Source of the DNA: Elusimicrobiota bacterium
GTDB lineage: Bacteria > CG03 > SLGR01 > PWQF01
Assembly (NCBI GenBank): GCA_003557485.1
Contig: PWOI01000176.1
Span: forward strand, 1 to 20,194
Length of the DNA: 20,194 bases
Reading direction: 5' to 3'
Below are positions 1-5,726 of this stretch, piece by piece; position 1 is the first letter of the stretch, and each line of letters starts with the position of its first letter. A model generated the notes under the pieces. The model was not told where the DNA came from. It was given only the letters and a program-made list of their open reading frames with translations, and made no database searches. The position numbers and the translations under genes were made by a program.

Positions 1-883
1 GCAGGAGCTGTCCGAAGAGAGTGCTCTGCGGATAGCCGGGGCAATAGAGAAAGAGTCAGAACACCCCATAGGAAAAGGAATAATCAGAACTGCCAGAGAG
101 CGGGGTATTGATATCCCCTCTGTATCCGGTTTTACGGCATTGAAAGGTAGGGGAGCGTCTGCTTCTTTGGAGGGAGTTGAGTACAAGATAGGGAGTCCGG
201 CAATGTTTGGCGAAGGGGAAGCTAATATTCCTTCCGGCCTTGAGGAGGCAGCAAAGCAAGCATCCCGAAAGGGAGAGAGCGCGATATACCTGTTTCGGGG
301 TAAATCTGCTCTGGCCGTTTTTTCTGTTGCAGATGTAATACGGTCCGAGAGCAGAGAAGCAGTGAGATCCCTTCAGGAGAAGGGAATTGAGGTTGCTATG
401 CTTACCGGGGACTCCAATGCGGCAGCAGAGTCCGTGGCGGAGGAACTGAATATAGATATTGTTTTTTCTGAAGTCCTGCCGGAAGAGAAGGCTTCAAAAG
501 TAAAAGAGCTCCAGGGAGAGGGAAAGAGAGTTGCCATGGTAGGTGACGGGGTAAACGACGCCCCTGCCCTGGCTACGGCTGATGTCGGGATTGCCATAGG
601 AGCGGGTACCGATGTTGCCGTTGAAGCCGGGCATATAGTTCTTGTAAAATCCGATCCCAGGGATATATCCCGCATAGTGAGCCTTTCCAGTTTTACCTAT
701 TCAAAGATGCTCCAGAACCTGTGGTGGGCAGCAGGCTACAATATAGTTGCCATACCCCTGGCGGCGGGGGCTCTATACGCGTGGGGTATACTTTTAACAC
801 CGGCAGTCGGCGCGGTTTTAATGTCTGCCAGCACTGTTATCGTTGCCCTTAACGCCCAGCTTCTCAGACGGGCCAGGCTCTAA
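1..883 (+). CDS. Heavy-metal P-type ATPase, CopB-like P1B-3 type, 3' part
   Basis: This is the C-terminal 293 residues of a membrane ATPase; the 5' end lies before the window and the reading frame is open from base 2. Visible in order are the P1B nucleotide-domain HP dipeptide (SEHPIGKG, about residue 21 of the visible part), the TGD motif (D137), the hinge motif GDGVNDAP (D182, D186) and two last membrane helices. Helix 7 reads N-x5-GYN-x4-P (N239 to P252) and helix 8 reads P-x6-MSxST-x5-N (P267 to N284). Those two signatures are those described for subgroup P1B-3 (CopB-like, copper or silver export) rather than P1B-1 CopA. The phosphorylated DKTGT and the helix-6 CPH/CPC motif are outside the window, so metal choice is inferred. 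The next item downstream is an ArsR-type fragment, consistent with a metal-response cassette. Confidence 0.92.
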   Translation, partial: QELSEESALRIAGAIEKESEHPIGKGIIRTARERGIDIPSVSGFTALKGRGASASLEGVEYKIGSPAMFGEGEANIPSGLEEAAKQASRKGESAIYLFRGKSALAVFSVADVIRSESREAVRSLQEKGIEVAMLTGDSNAAAESVAEELNIDIVFSEVLPEEKASKVKELQGEGKRVAMVGDGVNDAPALATADVGIAIGAGTDVAVEAGHIVLVKSDPRDISRIVSLSSFTYSKMLQNLWWAAGYNIVAIPLAAGALYAWGILLTPAVGAVLMSASTVIVALNAQLLRRARL

Positions 884-946
884 AACCGCAATAGTTAATA
901 TTTTGAACCCGGAGATAGCCTGGTTCTGTAAAGTAAAGTATTAAAG

Positions 947-1027
947 ATGCAGGCGAAGATATGTAAAACATTTGCAAATCCTAAAAGGCTTGAAATAATA
1001 AATGCGCTGAATGGAGAAAATAGATGA
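947..1027 (+). pseudogene. Truncated ArsR/SmtB-type regulator, N-terminal 26 codons
   Basis: A short frame begins with ATG at 947 and ends with TGA at 1025-1027. Its translation, MQAKICKTFANPKRLEI followed by INALNGENR, matches the first helices of ArsR-family winged-helix regulators (the usual pattern is a K-x-LANPxRLxIL-type helix ending in G-E). The DNA-recognition helix, wing and metal ligands are absent. A stop at 929-931 closes the frame upstream. The stop overlaps the start of the polyferredoxin gene as ATGA, and the fragment's GGAG (1013-1016) serves as that gene's ribosome-binding site. It is probably the remnant of a regulator cut by a deletion or rearrangement. It could still be translated and couple translation to the next gene. 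The family match comes from pattern recognition only. Confidence 0.6.
1013..1016 (+). promoter_or_regulatory. Ribosome-binding site of polyferredoxin gene
   Basis: GGAG lies 7 bases before the ATG at 1024. It supports that start and lies inside the coding frame of the ArsR-type fragment. Confidence 0.6.
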
Positions 1028-1713
1028 GTTATAAAGAGTTTTCAGAAAACAGAATAAAAAAACAGATACTGTTGTCAGTAGTACTGGCTTTGGTACTGGC
1101 AGCCGGGTGGAGATACCCGGTATTTGGCGGATTTATAGTTATCTGTATGTTCGGGGGTATAGTTATAAGTATATTCCGGGGCCGGAAGTGGTGTGACTGG
1201 TACTGTCCCAGGGGGAGTTTTCTGGACTATGCCGGGAAAAAAATAAGTCCCGGAAAAAATATTCCAGGGATATATAAAAATATATGGTTTCGTATGGGGA
1301 TAGTATTTGTTATGATGGGTTTGATCTTTATTCAGATCTCAGGGCGCTGGCCCGATCCTTACGAGATAGGTTTGTTTTTAGTGACTATGTTGACGGTCAC
1401 AACTATATTGAGCCTGATTTTTTCCGCAGTGCATCACCAGAGATCCTGGTGTTATATCTGTCCAGTAGGAACTATTTCAAACTGCGTCGGGAGAGGAAAA
1501 AATACGGTTAAAATTGATTCGGAGAGCTGCAATCTATGCGGCGCCTGCAGTGCGGTATGTCCTGTTCAGATTGTGCCGCATAGTTTTAGAGGCCAGGGTA
1601 TTCGCGAAATCACGGATCCGGATTGTATTAAATGCGGCCTTTGCTCGGAGGTATGTCCGCAAAATGCACTCTCACAACCCGGCAAGTCTCCGGTTAGCTT
1701 AAAAGGAGAATAA
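1024..1713 (+). CDS. NapH-like membrane polyferredoxin (4Fe-4S binding protein)
   Basis: A 229-residue integral membrane iron-sulfur protein. About four hydrophobic segments are visible (residues 14-29, 33-50, 90-105, 115-135). Two cysteine pairs sit at membrane edges, C57-x3-C61-P and C143-x2-C146-P, a layout known from the NapH/CcoG family. The C-terminus carries two classic 4Fe-4S ferredoxin motifs: C169-x2-C172-x2-C175-x3-C179-P and C201-x2-C204-x2-C207-x3-C211-P. By family it should pass electrons between a membrane donor and a partner redox protein. No nap, nos or other reductase partner is in view, so the partner is unknown. The start at 1024 is supported by GGAG at 1013-1016. Neighbouring genes suggest metal handling or a membrane redox role, but that is only context. 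Confidence 0.85.
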   Translation: MSYKEFSENRIKKQILLSVVLALVLAAGWRYPVFGGFIVICMFGGIVISIFRGRKWCDWYCPRGSFLDYAGKKISPGKNIPGIYKNIWFRMGIVFVMMGLIFIQISGRWPDPYEIGLFLVTMLTVTTILSLIFSAVHHQRSWCYICPVGTISNCVGRGKNTVKIDSESCNLCGACSAVCPVQIVPHSFRGQGIREITDPDCIKCGLCSEVCPQNALSQPGKSPVSLKGE

Positions 1714-1746
1714 GAAAAGATTCCTGGTAAAATTGATTTGTATTTT

Positions 1747-1752
1747 TATAAT
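1747..1752 (+). promoter_or_regulatory. Possible -10 box (TATAAT) close to the membrane protein start
   Basis: A perfect TATAAT ends 9 bases before the ATG at 1762. No convincing -35 box and no Shine-Dalgarno are visible. If used, it would give a nearly leaderless transcript. In such AT-rich sequence a chance match is possible. Confidence 0.3.
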
Positions 1753-1761
1753 TAAATATAA

Positions 1762-2475
1762 ATGACAAAAGAAAAAGACCAGATTCCCTTTATTATAGCG
1801 ATATCCTTTATGGCGGCCTTTATTTTAATCCGCCTGGGGGTATTTATTGCAGGCTCGGCGCAGAGTGAGTTTGCAGCCGCTGCCAAAGTGGGAGAGATGC
1901 CCGATGTCCGCTTTTATATAGGGCGGAACATCATACTTTTCGGATACCATATCCATCATTTTTACACGGGCATTCTGCTTATATGTGTTTCCGGATGGAT
2001 GGCAATTAACGAAACCAAACTGCTAAGCCGCCGTCAGCTGGCAATAATGTACGGTGCCGGATTGGGACTGTTTTTTGATGAGATAGGGCTACTTCTTACC
2101 TGGGGGGATTACTATTCGCATTTAAGCTATCTGCTAAGTTTGTTTATGATAGGGTTGTTTGCAAATATAATTTACTTCAGCAGGTTCTGGCAGGCGGTTA
2201 AGGAAAATATAGCCAAAGCGCCGCCTACCTCAAATGTAGCCCGTAACTTTTTCAGGTTTAACAGTTTTATAAAAGCTGCGGACTATATAAGCGAGAAAAC
2301 CGGAAATTCAACCGGCACGGCAATGTTCTTCACCGGGTTAATTTACATAATTATAAGTTTTACGGTATTTAAATTCCCCCAGTTTGTGCGCTATCTTATA
2401 GCAGTCGCTTTTTTTATACGCGGCGTAAACTATGTATTCAGACACAGGGAAATAGTTGAAGAAGGTAGATTATGA
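1762..2475 (+). CDS. Unrecognised multi-span membrane protein with HxHH and DE motifs
   Basis: A 237-residue membrane protein that I cannot assign to a named family. Hydrophobic segments are visible at about residues 9-30, 55-80, 93-113, 121-140, 185-204 and 207-222. Conserved-looking polar residues are embedded in the middle: H63, H65 and H66 (GYHIHHFYTG), D106 and E107 (GLFFDEIGLLLTWGDY), D116 and H120. Such buried His/Asp/Glu clusters suggest metal or cofactor binding, which is inference. The ATG at 1762 has no Shine-Dalgarno; the next in-frame Met is residue 17, inside the first helix, so 1762 is preferred. The gene overlaps the following 55-codon gene as ATGA, and that small protein resembles its C-terminal hairpin. 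Confidence 0.75.
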   Translation: MTKEKDQIPFIIAISFMAAFILIRLGVFIAGSAQSEFAAAAKVGEMPDVRFYIGRNIILFGYHIHHFYTGILLICVSGWMAINETKLLSRRQLAIMYGAGLGLFFDEIGLLLTWGDYYSHLSYLLSLFMIGLFANIIYFSRFWQAVKENIAKAPPTSNVARNFFRFNSFIKAADYISEKTGNSTGTAMFFTGLIYIIISFTVFKFPQFVRYLIAVAFFIRGVNYVFRHREIVEEGRL

Positions 2476-2639
2476 AATATGAGAAACTAAGTATATTGTT
2501 TGTGGGCCTTATTTATGTGGCGGTAGCGGTTTTAATACTGCTGCAGCCCAGGTTTTTTTACTACTGGGTTGCTGCGGTTTTCTTTATCCAGGGTGTTATT
2601 TCGTTGAGCCGCGCTTTTTTTAAATCAAAAAAGAAATAG
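2472..2639 (+). CDS. 55-residue two-helix membrane protein
   Basis: The frame starts at the ATG overlapping the previous stop (ATGA, 2472-2475) and ends at TAG 2637-2639. The product begins MKYEKLSILFVGLIYVAVAV and ends with a lysine tail, KSKKK. It has two hydrophobic stretches (about residues 7-25 and 28-46). Aligned without gaps at an offset of 180 residues to the C-terminus of the upstream membrane protein, 14 of 36 positions are identical (G12, L13, I14, Y15, P26, F28, Y31, A34, F37, F38, I39, G41, V42, R47). That and the start/stop overlap make it a believable real gene and a probable partial duplicate that may pair with its neighbour in the membrane. Function unknown. Confidence 0.65.
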   Translation: MKYEKLSILFVGLIYVAVAVLILLQPRFFYYWVAAVFFIQGVISLSRAFFKSKKK

Positions 2640-2670
2640 TTTAATATTTCAGTGAAATTCTTACCGGGTC

Positions 2671-2699
2671 TTGTAAAAATCTAAAAACTCAATTATAAT
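2671..2699 (+). promoter_or_regulatory. Promoter of the AbiEi-like gene
   Basis: A -35 TTGTAA (2671-2676) is followed after exactly 17 bases by a perfect -10 TATAAT (2694-2699). Transcription would start near 2706, about 50 bases before the ATG. The -10 box overlaps the left arm of an inverted repeat (2698-2708), which would allow repression by a protein bound there. Confidence 0.6.
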
Positions 2700-2759
2700 A
2701 CTTGTTGTAATATGCATAATTATACAAAAATGTATAAAATCGAATTAAACAACAAGTAT
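2698..2759 (+). promoter_or_regulatory. 11-bp inverted repeat, likely AbiEi operator
   Basis: The arms ATACTTGTTGT (2698-2708) and ACAACAAGTAT (2749-2759) are perfect reverse complements separated by 40 bases. The left arm covers the end of the -10 box and the likely transcript start; the right arm covers the first two bases of the AbiEi start codon. A smaller inverted repeat, TTATACA (2720-2726) and TGTATAA (2731-2737), and the palindrome TATGCATA (2711-2718) lie between. AbiEi proteins are known to bind paired inverted repeats upstream of their own gene and repress cooperatively. Use as an autoregulatory operator is therefore likely but inferred. Confidence 0.6.
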
Positions 2760-3543
2760 GGATAAGTATTTAGAAAAACTTCAATCTAAAGGTGTTTATA
2801 CTTTTACCAGGGATGATCTAAAAAAAAACCTTCCAATTTCCCTGGCCGGTATAAATATGAGTATTTCCCGTTATCTGAAAAGGGGAAAGATTGCAAGAGT
2901 CAAAAGCGGGTTTTATGTAATAGTTCCTCCTGAATACAAAAAATCCGGGATTTTACCTCCCTTCTGGTTTGCAGATGATTTGATGTCATATATTGATTCA
3001 GAATATTACGTGGGGCTGAGTAGCGCTGCGGCAATCTACGGAGCATCTCACCAACAGGCCCGGATTTTTCAGATTGTTTCAGCTAAGCAGGTAAAAGATA
3101 TAAGGGTTAAAAACTTAAAAATAAATTTCATATCAAAAAATAAAATCGAGCCTGAAAAATATATTCGCAGTAAGAAGACCGAAACCGGAAAAGTAAAAAT
3201 ATCTTCTCCGGAACTTACCTGCTTTGACCTTGTCCGCTATATCTCTCAGTCCGGCGGTATTAACAGTGTGACTACTGTTCTGCAGGAACTTCATGAGGAA
3301 ATTGAATGGAAGAAGCTTTTTGAACTTGCTGATTATTATAAGAAGGCAATTTATGTGCAGAGGTTGGGATACCTTTTTGAATACCTGGGATTTGCGGAAT
3401 CTGCCGTACGGCTGAATGAGTGGCTTGAGGGAAAAAATTCTTACCCGGTATATTTAGTTCCGGATAAAAGAAGAAAAAGTTTGCGAATGGACAAAAAATG
3501 GAAAGTATTGATTAACAGGCAGGTGGAATCGGCGGTTCAATGA
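2758..3543 (+). CDS. AbiEi-like antitoxin / transcriptional regulator
   Basis: A 261-residue protein with the layout of AbiEi, the antitoxin of the type IV AbiE toxin-antitoxin family. An N-terminal winged-helix region (residues 1-60, including ISRYLKRGKIARVKSGFYV) is followed by the family's central segment (YYVGLSSAAAIYGASHQQ, 83-100), then SPELTCFDLVRY (150-161) and RLGYLFEYLGF (202-212). Full length looks intact. The usual toxin partner, AbiEii, would lie directly downstream on the same strand. Here the next gene is convergent, 22 bases away, and belongs to a different two-gene module, so this looks like a solitary AbiEi. No Shine-Dalgarno precedes the ATG, but a strong promoter and an inverted repeat end exactly there, supporting this start. 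Confidence 0.82.
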   Translation: MDKYLEKLQSKGVYTFTRDDLKKNLPISLAGINMSISRYLKRGKIARVKSGFYVIVPPEYKKSGILPPFWFADDLMSYIDSEYYVGLSSAAAIYGASHQQARIFQIVSAKQVKDIRVKNLKINFISKNKIEPEKYIRSKKTETGKVKISSPELTCFDLVRYISQSGGINSVTTVLQELHEEIEWKKLFELADYYKKAIYVQRLGYLFEYLGFAESAVRLNEWLEGKNSYPVYLVPDKRRKSLRMDKKWKVLINRQVESAVQ

Positions 3544-3565
3544 CTTTGTCGTTTTTAAAAGGGGA

Positions 3566-4270
3566 TTATTTATTTTGTTGTTTTATGAAAACAGCTAGAA
3601 AGTCCATAATTCTTTGTGCGCGGGCATTTCTAGTAGGTCCGGGTTCTAAATGACATAAAAGCGCTTCTTCAAAATTACCTGATTTGATCAGCTTCCTAAA
3701 ATAATCTTTAAGAAAAGAAATCACATTTGTCGGGCCATTAAATAAAATATCGAGGTTTGCCTGGCCATCCAGGACAGTAATTATGTCTTCTATATCATAA
3801 CTTGTCCTGAAATCATTATTCCCCCGGCTTTTGAAAGCTTCAATTTTAGAAGCTATAAAGTGGTGTAGAGTAAAAGCTGAGATTGTAGTTCCGCCGGATA
3901 GAGTTATTTTAATGGCATTTTCAATTCCTTCCGGGTACCATGGATTTGAAAATCCCAGAATTGACGGTTCGGTTGGCATTATATCAACGATTGTGCTTTT
4001 ATAAATCCATCGGCAAATAGGGGCATCCTTTTTCGTATAGTGCCTAAAGCCTAATTCTTGCAATTTTTCTTCAAGTGTATAGTATTCTGTTCTGGTTGTT
4101 ACCTCAATTATACAATCAATGTCTTTGGTCTGGCGAATTTCCTGAACAGCAGGATCATTTATATATAATGAAACTGCCGCGCCCCCGATAAAATAAACGT
4201 TATCTTTCAGAGATTTTAGGGCCTTTGCTACTTGCTCAATTTTTTTAGTATATACTGATTGAAAAACCAT
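3566..4270 (-). CDS. Nucleotidyltransferase-fold protein (AbiEii/MNT-like), putative toxin
   Basis: A 234-residue protein with the nucleotidyltransferase signature: GG at 29-30 (YFIGGAAVSLY), the catalytic pair D50-x-D52 (TKDIDCIIEV) and a likely third acidic residue at D96 (TIVDIMPT). A later KIEAFKSRGNNDF segment and D159/E161/D162 (residues 142-162) resemble the K-x4-R...D element near the active site of AbiEii-type toxins. The reaction is probably transfer of a nucleotide to RNA, protein or a small molecule; the target is unknown. It starts immediately after the stop of the HTH gene (TAA then ATG with no gap on the minus strand), so the two are co-translated. It could be a toxin, a defence enzyme or a housekeeping transferase; no toxicity evidence is visible in sequence. 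Confidence 0.75.
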   Translation of the reverse strand: MVFQSVYTKKIEQVAKALKSLKDNVYFIGGAAVSLYINDPAVQEIRQTKDIDCIIEVTTRTEYYTLEEKLQELGFRHYTKKDAPICRWIYKSTIVDIMPTEPSILGFSNPWYPEGIENAIKITLSGGTTISAFTLHHFIASKIEAFKSRGNNDFRTSYDIEDIITVLDGQANLDILFNGPTNVISFLKDYFRKLIKSGNFEEALLCHLEPGPTRNARAQRIMDFLAVFIKQQNK

Positions 4271-4783
4271 TTATTTAATTATCTTTCTTATCTCTTTTTC
4301 TGCAATAGTTGTTTCTCTGGCTTTGCCGGTTCTAAGGCAGTCGATAAGGGAAAGGAGCTCATAGAGTTTTGGGTCTTTTAATGCTGCCCTCGGCACAGAG
4401 ACATACAATGGTTCTATTGAAATGCCGCGTACTTTGCCATATTCATATGGCCACACATACATGTCACTGTCAGCAGACTCAACAAATTCGGACATCGGTT
4501 TTGCAGAATGCGCAGTAGGTATTCCCCTGGAAATTGATCCCGGTACTACCGGAAAAGCATACTTAACGCCATGAAAGATAAATTCTTCTAATGACGATTT
4601 AATAGGTGTTTTACTTATTGGATTGTATAGCCCTGCGATATCGCATCTTTTTATAGCACTGTGGGTTTCAGATTTACTTAATTCGATGGATTCAGCCAAG
4701 CTTCCGATACTCCAGGGGTTTTTATCCAGGAGCAGGATTTTGACCATTACCAATATATCTTGAGGTTTTAGCTTACTATTCAT
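4271..4783 (-). CDS. HTH-type partner of the nucleotidyltransferase
   Basis: I place the start at the ATG at 4783 (170 residues) and not at the upstream ATG at 4855. A good minus-strand promoter lies between the two (-35 at 4850-4855, -10 at 4827-4832), and the extra 24 residues are hydrophobic and unlike the family. The N-terminal 50 residues look like a winged-helix fold (SIGSLAESIELSKSETHSAI, 25-44). The rest carries a distinctive block, GVKYAFPVVPGSISRGIPTA (72-91), followed by WPYEYGKVRG and LKDPKLYELLSLIDCLRTGKARE (135-157). From memory this type of protein recurs directly upstream of nucleotidyltransferase genes in diverse bacteria. It is likely the DNA-binding, antitoxin-like half of the pair. 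An inverted repeat just upstream may be its operator. Family function is not established to my knowledge. Confidence 0.72.
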   Translation of the reverse strand: MNSKLKPQDILVMVKILLLDKNPWSIGSLAESIELSKSETHSAIKRCDIAGLYNPISKTPIKSSLEEFIFHGVKYAFPVVPGSISRGIPTAHSAKPMSEFVESADSDMYVWPYEYGKVRGISIEPLYVSVPRAALKDPKLYELLSLIDCLRTGKARETTIAEKEIRKIIK

Positions 4784-4800
4784 AATTGTGCCGTTCTCAA

Positions 4801-4815
4801 TTCGCAAACTGCGAA
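4801..4815 (-). promoter_or_regulatory. Inverted repeat upstream of HTH gene, possible operator
   Basis: TTCGCA (4801-4806), a 3-base spacer, then TGCGAA (4810-4815) form a perfect 6-bp inverted repeat. It lies 18 bases before the HTH start codon and just downstream of the predicted transcript start (about 4820). Autoregulation by the HTH protein is plausible but inferred. Confidence 0.4.
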
Positions 4816-4826
4816 CGCTTATATGA

Positions 4827-4855
4827 ATAATAATAACAATCAAAAGAAAAGTCAA
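4827..4855 (-). promoter_or_regulatory. Promoter of the HTH-nucleotidyltransferase pair
   Basis: On the minus strand, TTGACT (4855-4850) is followed after 17 bases by TATTAT (4832-4827). Five of six bases match consensus in each box. It predicts a transcript start near 4820 and decides the HTH start codon at 4783. Confidence 0.6.
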
Positions 4856-4917
4856 CTTCCTTTTTGATTTTCTAAAAAATTAACATTTTGGCTTAGTAGT
4901 AAAACTTAACATTTATG

Positions 4918-4930
4918 TGTTGTAACAACA
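4918..4930. repeat. 13-bp palindrome TGTTGT-A-ACAACA in divergent intergenic region
   Basis: TGTTGT (4918-4923) and ACAACA (4925-4930) are perfect reverse complements around a single A. The site sits between the divergent HTH pair and the GAF-ANTAR gene, 30 bases before the latter's ATG. Its halves share TGTTGTAA and AACAACAA with the AbiEi inverted repeat at 2698-2759. It may be a regulatory site; no protein can be assigned with certainty. Confidence 0.35.
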
Positions 4931-4960
4931 ATTTCCTTTCCCGCTCTTGATTTTTTTATT

Positions 4961-5671
4961 ATGAGAAAGTATTATAAACCAGAAATGAAAGAGCAAGAGA
5001 TTAAATATTTTTCACAGATATCCGAAGCCATTGTTTCGGATAAGTATATCGAGGAGATTCTTAACCTTGTAGCGGCTATGACTGCCAAACTTATGGGTTC
5101 AAAAATCTGTTCAATAATGCTTCTTGATAAAGAGAAAAACGAGCTTTTTATCACCGCTACCCAGAGCCTCAGCCCCACCTACAGGAATAAGCCTAATATA
5201 AAGGTAGGGCAATCTGTAAGCGGGCGGGCGGTAAACGAGAAAAAGCCCGTTACGGTAATGGATGTAACGAGTGAAGCAAATTACATGTATCCGGAAATCG
5301 CAAAGCAGGAAGGGATTGTTTCTATGCTTGCGGTTCCGATGACCCTTAAAGGGGAGATAATCGGGGTTGTTAACAGCTATACCGAAACCGAACACGAATT
5401 CAGCGCGTCAGAAATAGATACTCTCCAGGCCGTTGCCAACCAGGCTGCTGTTGCTATAGAAAACACGAAACTGCGCAACGAAGTCCTTAAAACCAAGGAA
5501 GACCTTGAGAACAGAAAAAAAGTGGAAAAAGCAAAAGGGCTTCTTATGGAAAACCTCGGTATAAATGAAAAGCAGGCTTACGAGAAGATAAGAAAAAAGT
5601 CGATGGACTCGAGGAAAACAATGCCGGAAATAGCCGAGGCTATAATACTGGCACATGAATTGAGCAGTTGA
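4961..5671 (+). CDS. GAF-ANTAR transcription antitermination regulator
   Basis: A 236-residue cytoplasmic regulator. Residues 28-166 form a GAF sensor domain (SIMLLDKEKNEL, GQSVSGRAV, SMLAVPM, GVVNSY, LQAVANQAAVAIENTKL are typical). A helical linker (165-190) leads into an ANTAR RNA-binding domain (about 178-233) with the conserved AKGLLME (191-197), QAYEKIRKKSMDSR and MPEIAEAII (221-229). ANTAR proteins bind RNAs with two hexaloop hairpins and control expression of the gene behind them. Just such a pair lies in the leader of gltB downstream (5727-5789). The ligand of the GAF domain cannot be read from sequence; a nitrogen-status signal is inferred from the target. No Shine-Dalgarno is visible before 4961; an alternative ATG at 4985 would remove 8 residues only. 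There is no receiver domain, so phosphorylation control of the EutV type is not indicated. Confidence 0.9.
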   Translation: MRKYYKPEMKEQEIKYFSQISEAIVSDKYIEEILNLVAAMTAKLMGSKICSIMLLDKEKNELFITATQSLSPTYRNKPNIKVGQSVSGRAVNEKKPVTVMDVTSEANYMYPEIAKQEGIVSMLAVPMTLKGEIIGVVNSYTETEHEFSASEIDTLQAVANQAAVAIENTKLRNEVLKTKEDLENRKKVEKAKGLLMENLGINEKQAYEKIRKKSMDSRKTMPEIAEAIILAHELSS

Positions 5672-5689
5672 ATGCCGGCGCTGCCGAGC

Positions 5690-5718
5690 TTGACAAATTA
5701 AATATTTTTTATTAGCAT
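5690..5718 (+). promoter_or_regulatory. Promoter of the gltB operon
   Basis: A perfect -35 TTGACA (5690-5695) is followed after 17 bases by TAGCAT (5713-5718, four of six matches to TATAAT). The predicted transcript start near 5725 falls two bases before the first hexaloop hairpin, so the leader RNA would begin with the regulatory element. Confidence 0.55.
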
Positions 5719-5726
5719 TATTTTAC

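Noticed and set aside
906-925. Hairpin AACCCGG / CCTGGTT with a six-base loop after the ATPase gene
   Set aside because: One mismatch in the stem and no following U run, so not a convincing terminator. The loop AGATAG lacks G at position 4, so it is not an ANTAR hexaloop.
1284-1702. 75- and 62-codon + strand frames inside the polyferredoxin gene
   Set aside because: They overlap a protein with clear cysteine motifs in another frame; the second frame only re-reads the ferredoxin codons.
4785-4855. Hydrophobic N-terminal extension of the HTH protein as a signal peptide or membrane anchor
   Set aside because: The segment overlaps the gene's own promoter and the better start lies at 4783, so the hydrophobic codons are probably intergenic.
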